DNA from: Apoderus coryli
Lineage: Eukaryota; Arthropoda; Insecta; Coleoptera; Attelabidae
Length of the DNA: 64,000 bases
NCBI GenBank assembly: GCA_911728435.2
Contig: OU452198.1
Span: forward strand, 3,162,001 to 3,226,000
Reading direction: 5' to 3'
The notes under the pieces are model-generated. The model saw only the letters and a list, made by a program, of their open reading frames with translations, did not search any database and was not told where the DNA came from. Position numbers and translations under genes: made by a program. How positions within the stretch are numbered: the stretch's first letter is position 1; each line of letters begins with the position of its first letter. Positions 21,757 to 32,869 of the stretch are shown here, one piece after another.

Positions 21757-22922
21757 TTTAAACAATATTATAGATAACACACATTTGGAATTATGGTTAC
21801 TATACATTACCATTTTATGAAAAATTTTTAAAATTATTTAATATATTATCATCGACAAAAATAGTTTAGTTTTGGTTTTTTGAAGAATACATATTTAAAA
21901 GTTTGTTTGATTTTTTCTTTTTAAATATCATGATCTTCGATATAAAGAAAGGTATATAAATTTTTATTTTCTGAAAACAACTAGTTTGAGGTTTAAGTAA
22001 TTTTGGTTAAGAAACTGTTGGTTTGACATTATGAAATTATAGGTTAAGTTTTATGTGTTTATTTAGGATATATTGTAGGGCAGTTGAGGCTAGCATAATT
22101 GATACTGTGGTGAGATAAACTCAAATGTTCATGTGAGTGGAAAAATTGCAAATGTCAGATAAAAAACTGTTTTATGAAAAATTCGCAACTCTTAGGTAAG
22201 AATTTTCAACAGACTATTTGACAGTAAATATCAAATTAAAAAAAAAATGTATTCTGTCTTCTCAAATTCTCATGACTGACTTGATAAATATAATTTTGAA
22301 AATTCTTCCTATTATTCCCAATATGTGGATCTATAGGAAAATTCGCCTAATATTATGAATATGCGCATTTTCCACGAAAACGTCAAGAGTTATCCATAGG
22401 AAAGTATTGTAATATTTGACAGATAATGACTTTGTGCATCTAATTTTGACTTCATGTTCCGTTTGAAATAAACAAGTTATTTAGAATTAAACTTTACATT
22501 CATATAACTTATATTACTGGACACCCTGTGTTTAGTATTGGGGGTTTTTATATTTGGCGTAACAAGTGATGAGCGGGTATATTTATCAGCCCAGACTGGT
22601 TTAAAAAGAACAAACGAGTAGGTGTGGATTTTTTCATTCAAATTATGTCTATATTTTTATAAAAATTAAAATATTGAAAAAACTGTCAGGTTTAGATGAG
22701 ATATACTTTAATGAGAGTTTATTTTGAACGGGGAATCTGAAAATATATTCATATACAGGGCATTCCATTTAAAAAAACACAACAATGGCTCATTTTTTAT
22801 ATTTGGGACACCCTGTATAGATTCACAATATTTTTAAAATGTATAAATCATTTTTATCGAACCCTTTCAGGAAATTGTTTTCACTACTATTCCGTGTAGT
22901 ATCGCGTGAATAACCCTGTATA

Positions 22923-23587
22923 TCTAACTAATAAAAATAATAAAATTTGATTATTAATTATAATTTTCAGACTATTTTTTCACAGAGTAGGCCCTTAGGG
23001 TAACTGTGAAATAAAATAGTTCAAGCATGTAAAAGATACGCTGTTAAAACTACCGCATTAGAAAAAGCCCACCGAATATACGAAATTTAAAATGCATGTT
23101 GTGTAAGTTTTGGAACTCTTACTTTCGTTTGAGGCGGAAGAGTGAGGATGTCATCCAGAATAAAAAAATATATAAAAAATACTGTAAAGGTACCTTTTTA
23201 ATATACAGTTAGCAGGACAGAAAGAAAAGAAAAACTTCCGAACAAGACAAATTAGAATAGACGTTGGTGTCGTGTTTTGACACGTTTTAAGGCATCAGCA
23301 AGATGGGCCGGAGAGAGAGATGAAGTGTGTAAGAATAGTAGGAAAAAAACTTGTGTATAAAGGCAAAACATAGACGTAGAGAGACAGAGAAAAAATATTC
23401 GTCCAAGTCTGTTAAGAATTTATGAAGGAGATGGCCAACATAAATATACAGAGTGTTTCAGAGCAAATACTCATTAAATTGATTCCGATACTGCTTTGAT
23501 TCAATGGAAATAATGACGTTAGTGTATCAATTATTCTGGTTATACCTAAAGTTGATAATAGTTCGTTAATTTCAATTAAACATCCTA
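22923..23587. other. No gene; possible small element at 23449-23587
   Basis: A hairpin tttcacagagtagg...gtaactgtgaaa lies at about 22977-23011. A segment starting tacagagtgtttcag (23449) and ending aaacatcctata (23587) may be a short non-autonomous transposon directly abutting the palindrome at 23588. Confidence 0.35.
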
Positions 23588-23869
23588 TACAGGGTGTCCA
23601 AGATAAGAATGGGATAGCATTAAAATCTTGGAAACGGTAGGAGGTACAATATCGGCTAAATTAGAGAAAAGTTGTACAATTTAAACATCTTTTAAGTGGT
23701 GTTTTCAAAAGTAGAGTAACTTTAGCCGTTTTCGAGAATTTTTGAAAAAAACAATTTTTTGCAATTTTCGTTTTTATTTATTTCTGACGTTATTTTTACA
23801 GATATAAAAAAATTAAAAGCATCTCTCATTGTTACTTTTTGACGAGAATAAGATAGCGTTTACAAATTT

Positions 23870-23912
23870 TCACTACAACGTTTCGTTTTTTAAAAACCAT
23901 CATCAACTTCGT
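23870..23912 (-). ncRNA. Degenerate hammerhead-like motif, left arm
   Basis: Minus strand reads UUGAUGA (canonical CUGAUGA; 23900-23906), an A/U-rich stem II, CGAAACGUUGUAG (GAAAC at 23880-23884). The first core base is altered. Confidence 0.35.
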
Positions 23913-23991
23913 TTTTTTAAATAGCTGTTATTTAAACTTCTTCAAGAACAATCACCATAGTTTGACACTTTTTCTAAGGCCGTATTTAAAA

Positions 23992-24036
23992 AACGAACTT
24001 GATGATGGTTTTTCAAAAACGAAACGTCGTAGTGAA
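23992..24036 (+). ncRNA. Degenerate hammerhead-like motif, right arm
   Basis: Plus strand reads CUUGAUGA (one extra U relative to CUGAUGA; ends 24005), then GGUUUUU and AAAAAC as stem II, GAAAC at 24021-24025, then GUCGUAGUG. Mirror partner of the left-arm motif, so the two face away from the centre. Confidence 0.35.
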
Positions 24037-24317
24037 AATTTGTAAACGCTATCTTATTCTCCTCAAAAAGTAACAATGAGAAAGTGCATTTCATTTTATT
24101 ATATCTGTAAAAATATTGTCAGAAATAAATAAAAACTAATATCGCAAAAAATCGTTTTTCCAAAATTTCTCGAAAACGGCTGAAGTTACTTTGCTGTTGA
24201 AAACACCATTTAAAAGGTGTTTAAATTGTACAAATTTTCTCTAAGTTAACCGACATTGCAACTCTTACCGTTTCCCAGATTCCAATGCTATTCCATTCTT
24301 ATCTTGGAAACCCTGTA

Positions 24318-25429
24318 TATTATTCCTTTCTCGAATAATTCTGGTTTTTGACATAATAAGGACGAATTGTAAGCTCGTAATACTCACGCCGTTAAATGAA
24401 TCAGATCCACGTTAAACATTCTAAAACATATACTTTCGTCAAGCCTAATTCATTTCTCACACCGCTGGTCCTATTGCCAGGATGGCCTTAACCTTTTTAT
24501 ATACCCTGTATTTTTCATTTGTAAGCGCACATTACACCTCATTCCAATCAAATAAGTAGACCCCTCATGATGCTTAAAGGGAGATGGGACCTCAACCCTG
24601 GACTGGAGTAAGCCCGTGGAGGCGAACACGGGTTTATTGGTTTGGTTGGTGGAAAACCAAACCTCGGAGACCTCAATTAACAAAAGTTTTTGATGATATT
24701 CTCAAATCCATCAAGCCGATGTATTTTTAGAACCTTCTTCTTGTTTTCCTCCGCGCCACTGACCAGATTTAATTATTTTAAAAGTTGTGGGACCGTTCGA
24801 GGAGTTGACGTCGCGCTGACAAGAATAAAATTGCCCCATTCCAAATTATAAGCGACAAATTTCCCTAAAATAAGGGTAATAACCAGCCAGTCGCTCCATC
24901 CGCGTTCCATTACTTTAAATTGCTGTTTTTTCTTTCTTTTGTAACCAAAGTGAATAATGGCAGGCGACTCTTTCACTAAGTATGTATATATGTACTATAT
25001 ATAGTATTAGACTTGAGGGAAAGTTTTTTTTTTGGCTTTCTTTAGATACTTGTTTTTTGCAGTTAACAAGTAAGAATTTACTACTACGATCATGTTGAGG
25101 AGAAATTGACAATGGTTTATGGGCTCATCTGACTGAATGTCGTATTTTTATAGAGAACAAAATGTACGTGAACCCAATGAAGATGAATGAATTAATTCAT
25201 GGATAGCAACTCAAAAGTATAGTGCCAACTTGTTAATGTTGTTCAAATAATAGACAGAGTATCTCTAAATGTAAATCTACCGGGTTTTTCATATGAAAGT
25301 TACATTTTTTCAAATGTATTACAATATGAAATTTTTGTATACCTTGAATCAAATAAAGTCATGTAATCATTGTGATCCCTATTATACCTAACTCTAACCG
25401 TTTCATCAACATGGGAATCCTGAATCTAA
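24318..25429. other. No recognisable gene
   Basis: A lone tacaggg-type end (accctgtattttt) lies near 24503. The stretch 24570-24690 is GC-richer with an inverted ggtttggttggt/aaccaaacctc pair but no recognisable product. Confidence 0.3.
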
Positions 25430-26380
25430 TACCTTTGGATTCAGGAAGAAAACCGTCGGACGCTTTGCCACGCAAACATGATTTTGAAATCCCATTTGAA
25501 GTGGTCATTGCAGACCGTCAAAATTGGTTAAATGGGGAACCACAATTCCCAGAAAACACATCCGTCTGGTATACGGACGGTTCAAAAGGAATAGAAGGGA
25601 ACACAGGCATGGGAGTATACGGGCTTAATTGCAGGCTCTCTGAATCTCTCGGGAAAAGTCCCACTATATTCCAAGCAAAGATCAACGCTATTAATCGTTG
25701 TGCTCAAGAATGCCTGCAGAGAGGCATCCCGGAACGGCAGATCAATATTACGTCAGACAGTCAAGCTGCGTTAAAAGCACTGAGGTCTTACACCTTCAGG
25801 TCAAAGTTAGCATGGGAATGTAAACCCTAAAGCAACTGGCAGCTCAGGGGAAAAAGATTACTCTGACATGGGTGCCAGGACATGAAGACATAGAGCGGAC
25901 CAACTTGCAAAAGAGGGCGCAAACGCTCCGTTCTGCGGCCCGGAACCCATCTTTGGCCTTCCAAAAAGCCATATGAAGGAAGAACTTCGGAAATGGGAAA
26001 AGGAACAACTTAAGTCCTACTGGAGAAACACTCCAGGCCTAAGACAATCAAAAAGCTTTATCAAACCTTCAGAGGCCAACGCAGGGAAGCTTATCCAACT
26101 GGAGAGAAGCGACCTAAGGCGAATTACAGGCCTTTTTACGGGACACCACCCAGTGAAGTACCAACTCAAGAAGATGGGCCTAACCGAGGACGACACTTGT
26201 CGGTTTTGCGAAGACGCAACAGAGACAACAGAACACGTGCTCTGTGAATGCATGGCACTTTGCTGCAAAAGGCTAAAACATCTTGGAGGGGTGACCCTAA
26301 CACCCGACGAGGCAAGGAATTTAGCCCCCAGAGAAATCATCAACTTTATGAAAAGTTTGGGACAGCTGGGCAATTTATAG
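25430..26380 (+). pseudogene. RNase H-bearing LINE, C-terminal half
   Basis: Frame 25372-25830 encodes an RNase H domain: VWYTDGSKGIEGNTGMGVYG (first catalytic Asp in TDGS), TIFQAKINAINRCAQECL and ITSDSQAALKALRSYTF. The expected Glu of the FQAE block is Lys, and the domain end is broken by a frameshift near 25830 and a small deletion near 25890 in the VPGHE segment. Frame 25973-26380 continues with EELRKWEKEQLKSYW, LRRITGLFTGHHPVKYQL, a CRFC...EHVLCEC zinc-binding block and the end EIINFMKSLGQL. This matches the region after the RT in I/R1-like LINEs that carry RNase H. The RT itself is missing (5' truncation). Confidence 0.85.
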
Positions 26381-26508
26381 ATTAGAGTCATTCACAAAAG
26401 ATCTTCTGCAGGTCGAAGTGAGGGGAGGCCAAATCGCCTAAACGACTCCGAAAAACAATCTACAACCGTTTCATCAATTTTTGCGTTTTTTTTTTTAATA
26501 GAGTAAAT

Positions 26509-27114
26509 TTGAAAAACATTCTGTATGTTAATTTTGCTTTCCCGCATGCGGAAAGTATTGTGAACGCGCTAAAAAACATTGAGATAAAGATGGATATAAC
26601 CACTTTGAAGTTCCTTGAGACGATTTGGACCACTTCCAGATGGAAATCTGTCTGTCTGAAATTTAAATACCTACAGATACAAAAGGAGAAAACCTTTAAA
26701 AAATCATACCCAAGAAATATGGATAGAGCCGCTCAGAAGAAATGTTCCAGGCGTAAAGCAGTCCCTCATTCGGATTCCTGGGAGGGAACTAACTTAGTGG
26801 ATCGATCCAATCGAATGAAGAATGCAGAATTCAATGAAAATTCGCAGATAGGCCCGGGTGATAGGGGTACACCCGGAGCCGGACCAGTTCAGCCCTTAGT
26901 GGAAGAGAGTAAGGCGAGTGGCGCACTTCCACGAATTGGAACCACAAGGCCAGGTACAGCAAATGAACGCTTGGTTTCTCAGAGAGAGGAGCCCGCTGAA
27001 ATGCAACATGTTGGTGGGCGTATGCGCTGGACATCAGAAATGAATTTTAATTTTATGAGCGCTTACTACAAAGCAACCAACTTGGGAACGCTAAAAAGCA
27101 GGAGGCTATATTAA
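26509..27114 (+). pseudogene. Possible LINE ORF N-terminal fragment
   Basis: A 201-codon ORF. The C-terminal part, GGRMRWTSEMNFNFMSAYY followed by KATNLGTL, resembles the conserved W-T-x-E-M-N segment at the N-terminus of a LINE polyprotein group; the middle is rich in Gly, Pro and Arg. The N-terminal 70 residues are AT-rich and unrecognised. It may be the head of the same LINE group as the decayed C-terminus at 12455-12960, but that is a guess. Confidence 0.35.
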
Positions 27115-28189
27115 TCGCCCTGTGGATACAACATTATTAAAATTCTGTTTCGTTACGAAGGTCATATATTTTTGATTGATTATATCTTGTCGGGAAAGTT
27201 TTGAGGCGACACAATTGATTTTGTTAGTTAAACTGTTTACAATTTTAAACTGATACGCGTATCATCATTCGATCGGTGTACACGGTGGTCAGATTTTTTT
27301 TGTTCTTATGATTCATATTATTTATTGAAATAATTTTCTAAATTTAAATAGCACACCCTATATTTCAAAGCACCTATCGATACTATAATAATAATTAATG
27401 TTGTGTTTCAAATGGTATCAGGCTTTCCTTATACGTAACTACGAGTAAGCCCTTTGTTTGTTAAGACGTAAATCGACATCTAGGTCAAGACCTAGGTTCC
27501 TAGCACCTCAGGGTCTACTTTAATCTGAACTCTATATTTAGCATAGTCTCTTTGTTTCACGATATAGTTGTCTCCCTCCACCCCACGTGGGACAACAATA
27601 TAAATAACTATTGTTCTTACAAAATCACTAGGCTCCAAAGAATTAGTTAATGAAATTGGAATAACACAGTGACAAAAATAATTGGTAACAACAATAAACC
27701 AATCGAAATTGTAAAATTAAATTTCAAAAAATTATTATCTCTCGCTGAAGTTTCATAGCAAATAGCTACACCATTAGTAGTCTCTGTCTGGACGTCCCGC
27801 CATTGCAATCGATCGTAATTTTTAATTTGCTAATTAAGCTTTGCAAAACACAATGGGCATATAGCAGTATCACTGCATATAGGTATAGTTATACATTTCA
27901 CCAGGTTCAGTAGGTCTGGTGGATGTGTGAGAGAGGAAATAGAGCGCAGTGATTTTGCACTGTTGGAAAACTAATAGGATAAAAATGCAAACCCGTTTTT
28001 CATTGTTACCCTAGTTTGGATTATTCCTGTGATGATATTTGCATTATACCAGGATGTTGTTTCCGACATAATTCTATTATTGGTTCAATAATAGTTTACA
28101 AAGATGTTGAAAATAAATGTAAGTTTTGTAACGAGGATTGATAATATATGGTTTTAAGTGAGAGAGCAATCAAAATGCGCCAACTAAAA
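27115..28189. other. No recognisable gene
   Basis: AT-rich intergenic DNA without supported ORF or repeat. Confidence 0.3.
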
Positions 28190-28816
28190 GCTGAGATCAG
28201 GTACCACCAAAACGACCGTCGGACCGAAGTTCTTCCCTAGGCATACGTTCCAAGATCTCCAAGCTACAGCAGCAGAACTGTTGTAAGGTGAATCCCTTCG
28301 CTTACCCGGCGAATTTCTCGCCGAAAGCAGCACCACAGCCACTACAACGAGCCAATTTGTACAAAATTTGCGCTCGCAGATTCAGAATTTGCGTCCAATC
28401 AGCGGCTCCCGACACGGACAACGCCCTACGTTCCTATTCAGGGACCTATCCAATGCGACGCACGCTTTTCTTCGGTGCGATCGTGTAAGGCGACTTCTCG
28501 AGCTACTATACGAAGGCCCTTACAAAATTGAGTCTCGCTCCGATAAAACGTACATCTTACGTATTCGGGGATGAAACGTCACGGTTTCCATTGACAGACT
28601 CAAACCAGCATGCAGAACAATGACGCCTTCGACAGCCACGGCGACGCAGAACCAGCAACGGTAGAGATCCAACGAAATCACACCCCAGCTCAAGCTCCAG
28701 TTCCCATTCAGCCTGCAGTTCAGCCTGAAAGACGTATAGCAGTTGCACCAGAACTGCGTACTCGATCAGGACGACGCGTCCGCTTTCCAGACCGTCTACA
28801 GACCGGATTTTCGTGA
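28190..28816 (+). pseudogene. Ty3/gypsy-type retrotransposon pol C-terminus
   Basis: Plus strand, several frames: an AAELLYGE-type integrase segment followed by LPGEFLAES near 28265-28330, FVQNLRSQIQNLRP, then LLELLYEGPYKIESRSDKTY, IDRLKPA and the end TRSGRRVRFPDRLQTGFS before the stop at 28816. This order (chromodomain-like GPY segment, then a basic RSGRRVRFPDR tail) is typical of the end of LTR-retrotransposon polyproteins. Frameshifts and stops are present, and no LTR could be recognised downstream. Confidence 0.75.
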
Positions 28817-29204
28817 TACAATCACTGTATATATTGTATTTTATTCTATAGATACTGTGTCAACATTTTTATTGTGCCACACTGTATATATGTATTTTTA
28901 AGTTTAGTTATTTCTATGTAAAAATTTAGTATAGTAGTTGTAAATAATGTTTTCTAAATTTCACGAAATGTCCAAACATCTGGCACCAATATTTCTGCTT
29001 TCTCTTTACTGTTTTTCATTTTCGGGAACAAAAGAAATCCCTAGTCCGTTCCTAGAAAAAGCGGTGGTTATTGTTAAAGCCACGTACCGACCAGTTGTGG
29101 TACTTTCTTAACAGCTTTTTCTATAATTTTTTTAGTATTAATTATTATAAAGGTATGTTCCTGCTGTTCTGCAGCTCTTATGAACTCCAGTAGTTTGGCT
29201 GCGG
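28817..29204. other. No gene
   Basis: Possible 3' part of the gypsy element, but no repeat or polypurine tract that I can support. Confidence 0.25.
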
Positions 29205-29420
29205 GTGCAGAGTCAACACGTCTCCATCTTGCACGATTTAATTCTAAAATACGAATCAAACTCCAAAAAAAGGAAACTTCGCAATTTGGGTATGTTAACG
29301 ATCGCTCAAAAACGAATAATAAAAATTATGTGTAACTTCCCTATACACAACCCTTCCGATATGCTCTCTAAAGCTCACAATATACCTACTTTTTCTATAA
29401 ACCCTCTGTTATTGAATTAA
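29205..29420 (+). pseudogene. LINE RT C-terminal scrap
   Basis: Encodes LGMLTIAQKRIIKIMCNFP, NPSDMLSKAHNIPTFSI. This matches the post-RT segment of LINEs (L-x-x-x-Q-K-R-I-I-K-I followed by A-x-N-I-P-x-x). Isolated and truncated on both sides. Confidence 0.45.
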
Positions 29421-30114
29421 TAAAACAAAAGGAATTAAATTGTAACATGGGTTACGAATATCGAACAAGGTTTAGAATTCAGGGTGGATTGATTATTGCT
29501 CTATCTATTAAATCCATGGGACAGCGTTGCTTTATTATACTGTTGGACAAAAAGTATATTTATTACTTGGCATTGATTCTAATAAATAAGGAATAATAAG
29601 GTTGAGATTCTTTGAAACGATTGGTTTTTAATTAATTAGTGTTAATCGTAATCTTAATCAAAAAAACACAACTCCAACATTATGACTGAAGTTGCTAATA
29701 TAAAAAGTATTTAACAAAAATGGCGTCAAAAAATACAACTATGGATGGTGGAAGAGAGAGATATGACTCTATAATACAGCAGGGGAACACAAAATTGGAA
29801 AAGTTAGATGGTATTTAGTTTTGTACGTATACACGTGTGAGTGCAGGTGTTATAATAGGAGTTTGAGGAGTTTCCAATAAACGTGAAAATGACGCAATAT
29901 TGTAATAACTTTCGCGCTATACGACCAACACAACTGAATAGTTATCAGACACTTTTAGATTACATTCTCAATAATAGTTTTATGCTAATTTCACAGTTTA
30001 TAATCTTGGAAAGTATAGCGTTTCCAATATCAGTATATAATGCTATAAAAAACTGCAACCCCATATTCCTTTGTAAAGTCAATGCCGACCTCCGTCGTCC
30101 ATAGGCGCACCATT
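29421..30114. other. No recognisable gene
   Basis: AT-rich DNA. The ORF 29883-30104 has no recognisable motif. Confidence 0.3.
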
Positions 30115-30989
30115 TTAACTTTTCATAACAATACCTACATGCGCCATACGATATGTTAAAAATCCTTTATGCTGAATAATAACAGGGTCTATGGCTGGAA
30201 AAATGTGATCCACCGTTTTTTTCCATATGTCAGTTTTGTCTAAATCAGATATGACGGTTCTTATATTCTCTAGGATTGCAGCGCCTAAAGTCAGACTCTG
30301 ATTGCATTTTTTCAACTGTTCTTTTAGACTGCGCCAAACCTATTCTATGCAGTAATATGGAGGTAAACGTAAATATACTATGGCCGTGTGTTTCGCAGTT
30401 ATGGTCTATAAGGTATACTTTTTTAAAATTGTATCATAAACTTTAATATATCCTCCTTTTTTGTATTATTATTAGGTATTTTATATAACATTCGTGAATG
30501 ATACGACGCATACGATAAGTGAACTGAATATTAGATACTAGCTGTTCAGCAAACCATTTTTCAAACAAATTTGCGGTCATGCTTTCGTGGTAGTCCGCAG
30601 AAGACTGTCTGATGTTTTTGGCTGACAAGAGCAGTGCGTTGGGTACGAACACATTTTCACTTCCCGCATGTAGAATTATAACCCGTTCTTCGAATACATT
30701 CCTTTGAGGCATCGTCAATATTTTTAAATTTTTGATTTTTCCGTTTTCTTTTAACAGAGTGATCTACAACAACCCCTTTTCTAATAACTAGATTAATAGT
30801 AGAAACCGGAATCTTAGTTGATTCAAACATTCTTTTTATAATAAGTGTATTCGTCACTTCATTATTTTCAGACCTTAACTGATGATAAATATTTTTTCTC
30901 ATATAAATATTGATGCTTAAAACTCCCAACGTGTTCCGCTCGTGTCGTATACCACCGTAACGTATCGCGTGGCCGTGTTGTTGCAGCAA
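30115..30989 (-). pseudogene. IS630/Tc1-type transposase, several frameshifts
   Basis: Minus strand in three frames. From 30989: an N-terminal helix-turn-helix-like region (IKRMFESTKIPVSTINLVI) and a basic linker (VKRKRKNQKF); then RVIILHAGSENVFVPNALLL, SSADYHESMTANLFEKWFAEQ; then LPPYYCIE, WRSLKEQLKKCNQ and VISDLDKTDIWKKTVDHIF. This order matches DDE transposases with an ILHAG...DYH-DM...FE-WF signature and a terminal PPY-C-FNPIE-W block. The central Asp region between 30530 and 30440 is degenerate, so it is inactive. Confidence 0.7.
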
Positions 30990-31099
30990 AAGATATAAAT
31001 ACTACCCTACATAATATGGCACGAAATTTGCCAGTGGCGTTTTTTGGGAACCGTTAATGTCAAATTCTTAAAAAGTGGTTTACTGGTTTCCTGTATTGT

Positions 31100-31400
31100 C
31101 GCACTACTACAAGTGACACGTTCAGCTCGACCAAAAGAAGTCATTATGCCAGAAATCGTCGATAAAATCCATGGAATGTTATTGGACGATCGAAGATTGA
31201 TAGTCCGTGAGTTGGCTGAGGCTGTGGGCACCTCAACTGAGCGGGTGCATCACATTTTGTATGTTAAAGTTGTCTGCGCGATGCGTGCTCCGATTACTCA
31301 TCTTTGACAATAAACACAACCGTGAGACCACTTCAAAGGAGTGTCTGGGGATATTAGATGGATCTGTCGGCCAACAAAGTCATTCACAGAGCTTATGCAC
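31100..31400 (+). pseudogene. Mariner transposase fragment
   Basis: Encodes RSARPKEVIMPEIVDKIHGM, LDDRRLIVRELAEAVGTS, TERVHHILYVKV and, in another frame, FDNKHNRETTSKECL. This matches the second helix-turn-helix and linker of mariner transposases. The catalytic domain is lost after about 31370. It lies head-to-head with the minus-strand transposase at 30115-30989. Confidence 0.65.
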
Positions 31401-32289
31401 AGATTTCACAGTGTTTTGAAGGCAAAACGACCGCATTTAGCGAAAGAAAACATAATTATTTTTTTAGTTCTATAGAATCATCTGTTAACATGTTCTTTAT
31501 GTACTCAAAAATAATTTTGTCGCAACAATTACAAAATAAGTGCATAAGTAGCCATCTCTTGCACCTCTGCAGACCTTAATAGACTCACTGTTTTTTTTTT
31601 TCGTAAGACATTTATTGCTGTCGCAGACAGCTATGTATTAATGTAATATGCTTACACTATCATCGGATTAAAAAGTAAATTGGATTCCTATCTGAAGAGA
31701 GCAGATTTTCTAATTTGCTTTTAATTTCAACTAAATTAAATTCCCAGCCAACTAAAATTCCAAGCCAAAAAAAAGAAAAGGAAAACACGACTCGTGTAAT
31801 AAAACACAACATTTTTGTCACTAAAATATTTAAAATGCTTTTTTCCAGACACGATAAAACCTTTTGTTTTTTGCAATCTCATTTTTTCCTCTAACCTCTT
31901 TTATTTTAGCTGTATAATACTGCTAGATTGTAGTGCTTGCTACTAAGGCTTATTAATTACAATTGGATTTAATATTTAATAATGAGTCTCCCTCTCTCTC
32001 AATTTTTTTTTATTCTCGTTATTTTTTTTTTTTACTCCTGGAAATACCTGTTCTACAAACTCTGAAACTTCACAAAGTTAACGAAACTGTTTTAGCCTCT
32101 GAAGTTTAGTGCTTGCAGTGGATTTAATAATGTATAAAGTTACATTCTCACTGGTATATACGGGGGATAGTTCGTTGGTGGTTTTGATGAATAGATTTTT
32201 TTGATTCCCGTCAAATCTTTGAGGACTGTAGGGGACTTATGAAGACGCTTTTATATAGATAAATAGAAAGGATGTATAGTATTTTTATC
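31401..32289. other. No recognisable gene
   Basis: AT-rich DNA with T runs. Confidence 0.3.
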
Positions 32290-32480
32290 AAGCAACACCT
32301 TGAGCAACTCGCTTGAAGGATTCTTTATGACAAAATTTTGAGTATTTATCAAGGCCCGAGGAGTATTCGATAAGATAATTTTTTACTTTGTACATATCAA
32401 AAATTTGATTGTCCATCTGACGTTTAATAATTTTCAATACAAAATGTATAGTTTTAATCAAACAAATATTATTCGTTGAG
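32290..32480 (-). repeat. Copy of an ORF-like repeat also found at 45516
   Basis: On the minus strand it encodes FVLKIIKRQMDNQIFDMYKV, KNYLIEYSSGLDKYSKFC and SFKRVAQG; the plus-strand copy at 45516-45715 encodes the same protein with few substitutions. Homology starts at aataatatttgtttgatt in both. In the other copy it directly follows a Crypton gene. It may be a Crypton 3' end or a separate element. Confidence 0.5.
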
Positions 32481-32869
32481 AGAGAGATGTTTTTGGCGGC
32501 ACCTAGCGTGAACAGGCAATATGCCGGGTGAAACACAGTTCACTAACGATGGCCGGACAAGAAGTAACAACTCCATTATATCCTATTGCCAACACTAGAT
32601 GCACCCGAATCCCCTAGCAGGGAGGCTTTATTTAAGAATTGCTTGTTACATAAAGCAACAAGACTTTAAGTTATGTTGGAAATTTATTTCACACTACCAT
32701 GCTTCCACCAGACGGCCAACGGGAAAGTGGGTATTGCTGATAACGAAATCTGAAATCAGTTCTTCCTAAAATGCCTAAATCCATATTTTGTGGACATTAG
32801 ATTAGTAGAGATTTCCATCCACAAAAATATGTCTGTAAATTTGAAAAAATTACCCATGTTTGAACTCAA

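Larger units (their letters stand above)
21116..22528. mobile_element. Third palindromic transposon, innermost
   Basis: Ends TACAGGGTGTCCAGTAATAT (21116) and ATATTACTGGACACCCTGTG (to 22528; final TA mutated to TG). Flanks are cccccaatactaaa and tttagtattggggg, so the empty site is again a palindrome centred on TA. Arms share cgttttcgtggaaaatgc, cacatattcataatattagg and tcatgagaatttcaca-type blocks, with several deletions in the right arm. The loop, about 21520-22240, carries a hammerhead-bearing insertion. Confidence 0.75.
20501..22817. mobile_element. Second palindromic transposon, in the centre of the first
   Basis: Ends TACAGGGTGTCCCAAATATA (20501) and TATATTTGGGACACCCTGTA (to 22817). Inverted homology runs through gacagttttttaaatatttt and ttttataaaaatatag on the left and their complements on the right. 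The left arm is about 330 bp longer than the right (20672-21010 lacks a partner), through insertion or deletion. A further inverted stretch, aagccagtttgggctaataa to cccccaatactaaa, flanks the third element. Confidence 0.75.
20377..22922. mobile_element. Outer palindromic transposon of a three-layer nest
   Basis: Left end taTACAGGGTTATTCACG (20377) and right end CGTGAATAACCCTGTAta (to about 22922). Its own arms are about 124 bp (20377-20500) and about 105 bp (22818-22922), inverted copies with moderate divergence. Removing the inner insertion leaves gtgaatctatagattcac at the junction, a perfect palindrome: the element had essentially no loop and the next transposon entered at its central TA. 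No coding capacity of its own. Confidence 0.8.
23588..24317. mobile_element. Palindromic transposon with hammerhead-like motifs in both arms
   Basis: Ends TACAGGGTGTCCAAGATAAG (23588) and CTTATCTTGGAAACCCTGTA (to 24317). The two arms, about 330 bp each, are diverged inverted copies (for example tttcactacaacgtttcg on the left and cgaaacgtcgtagtgaaa on the right) around a loop at about 23915-23985. No protein coding capacity. Confidence 0.8.

Noticed and set aside
24490..24740. tRNA or structured RNA in the GC-richer stretch
   Set aside because: Short complementary segments exist (ggtttggttggt/aaccaaacc) but no cloverleaf or known RNA signature.
28817..29204. 3' LTR of the gypsy remnant
   Set aside because: No TG...CA boundaries, polypurine tract or second copy could be identified.
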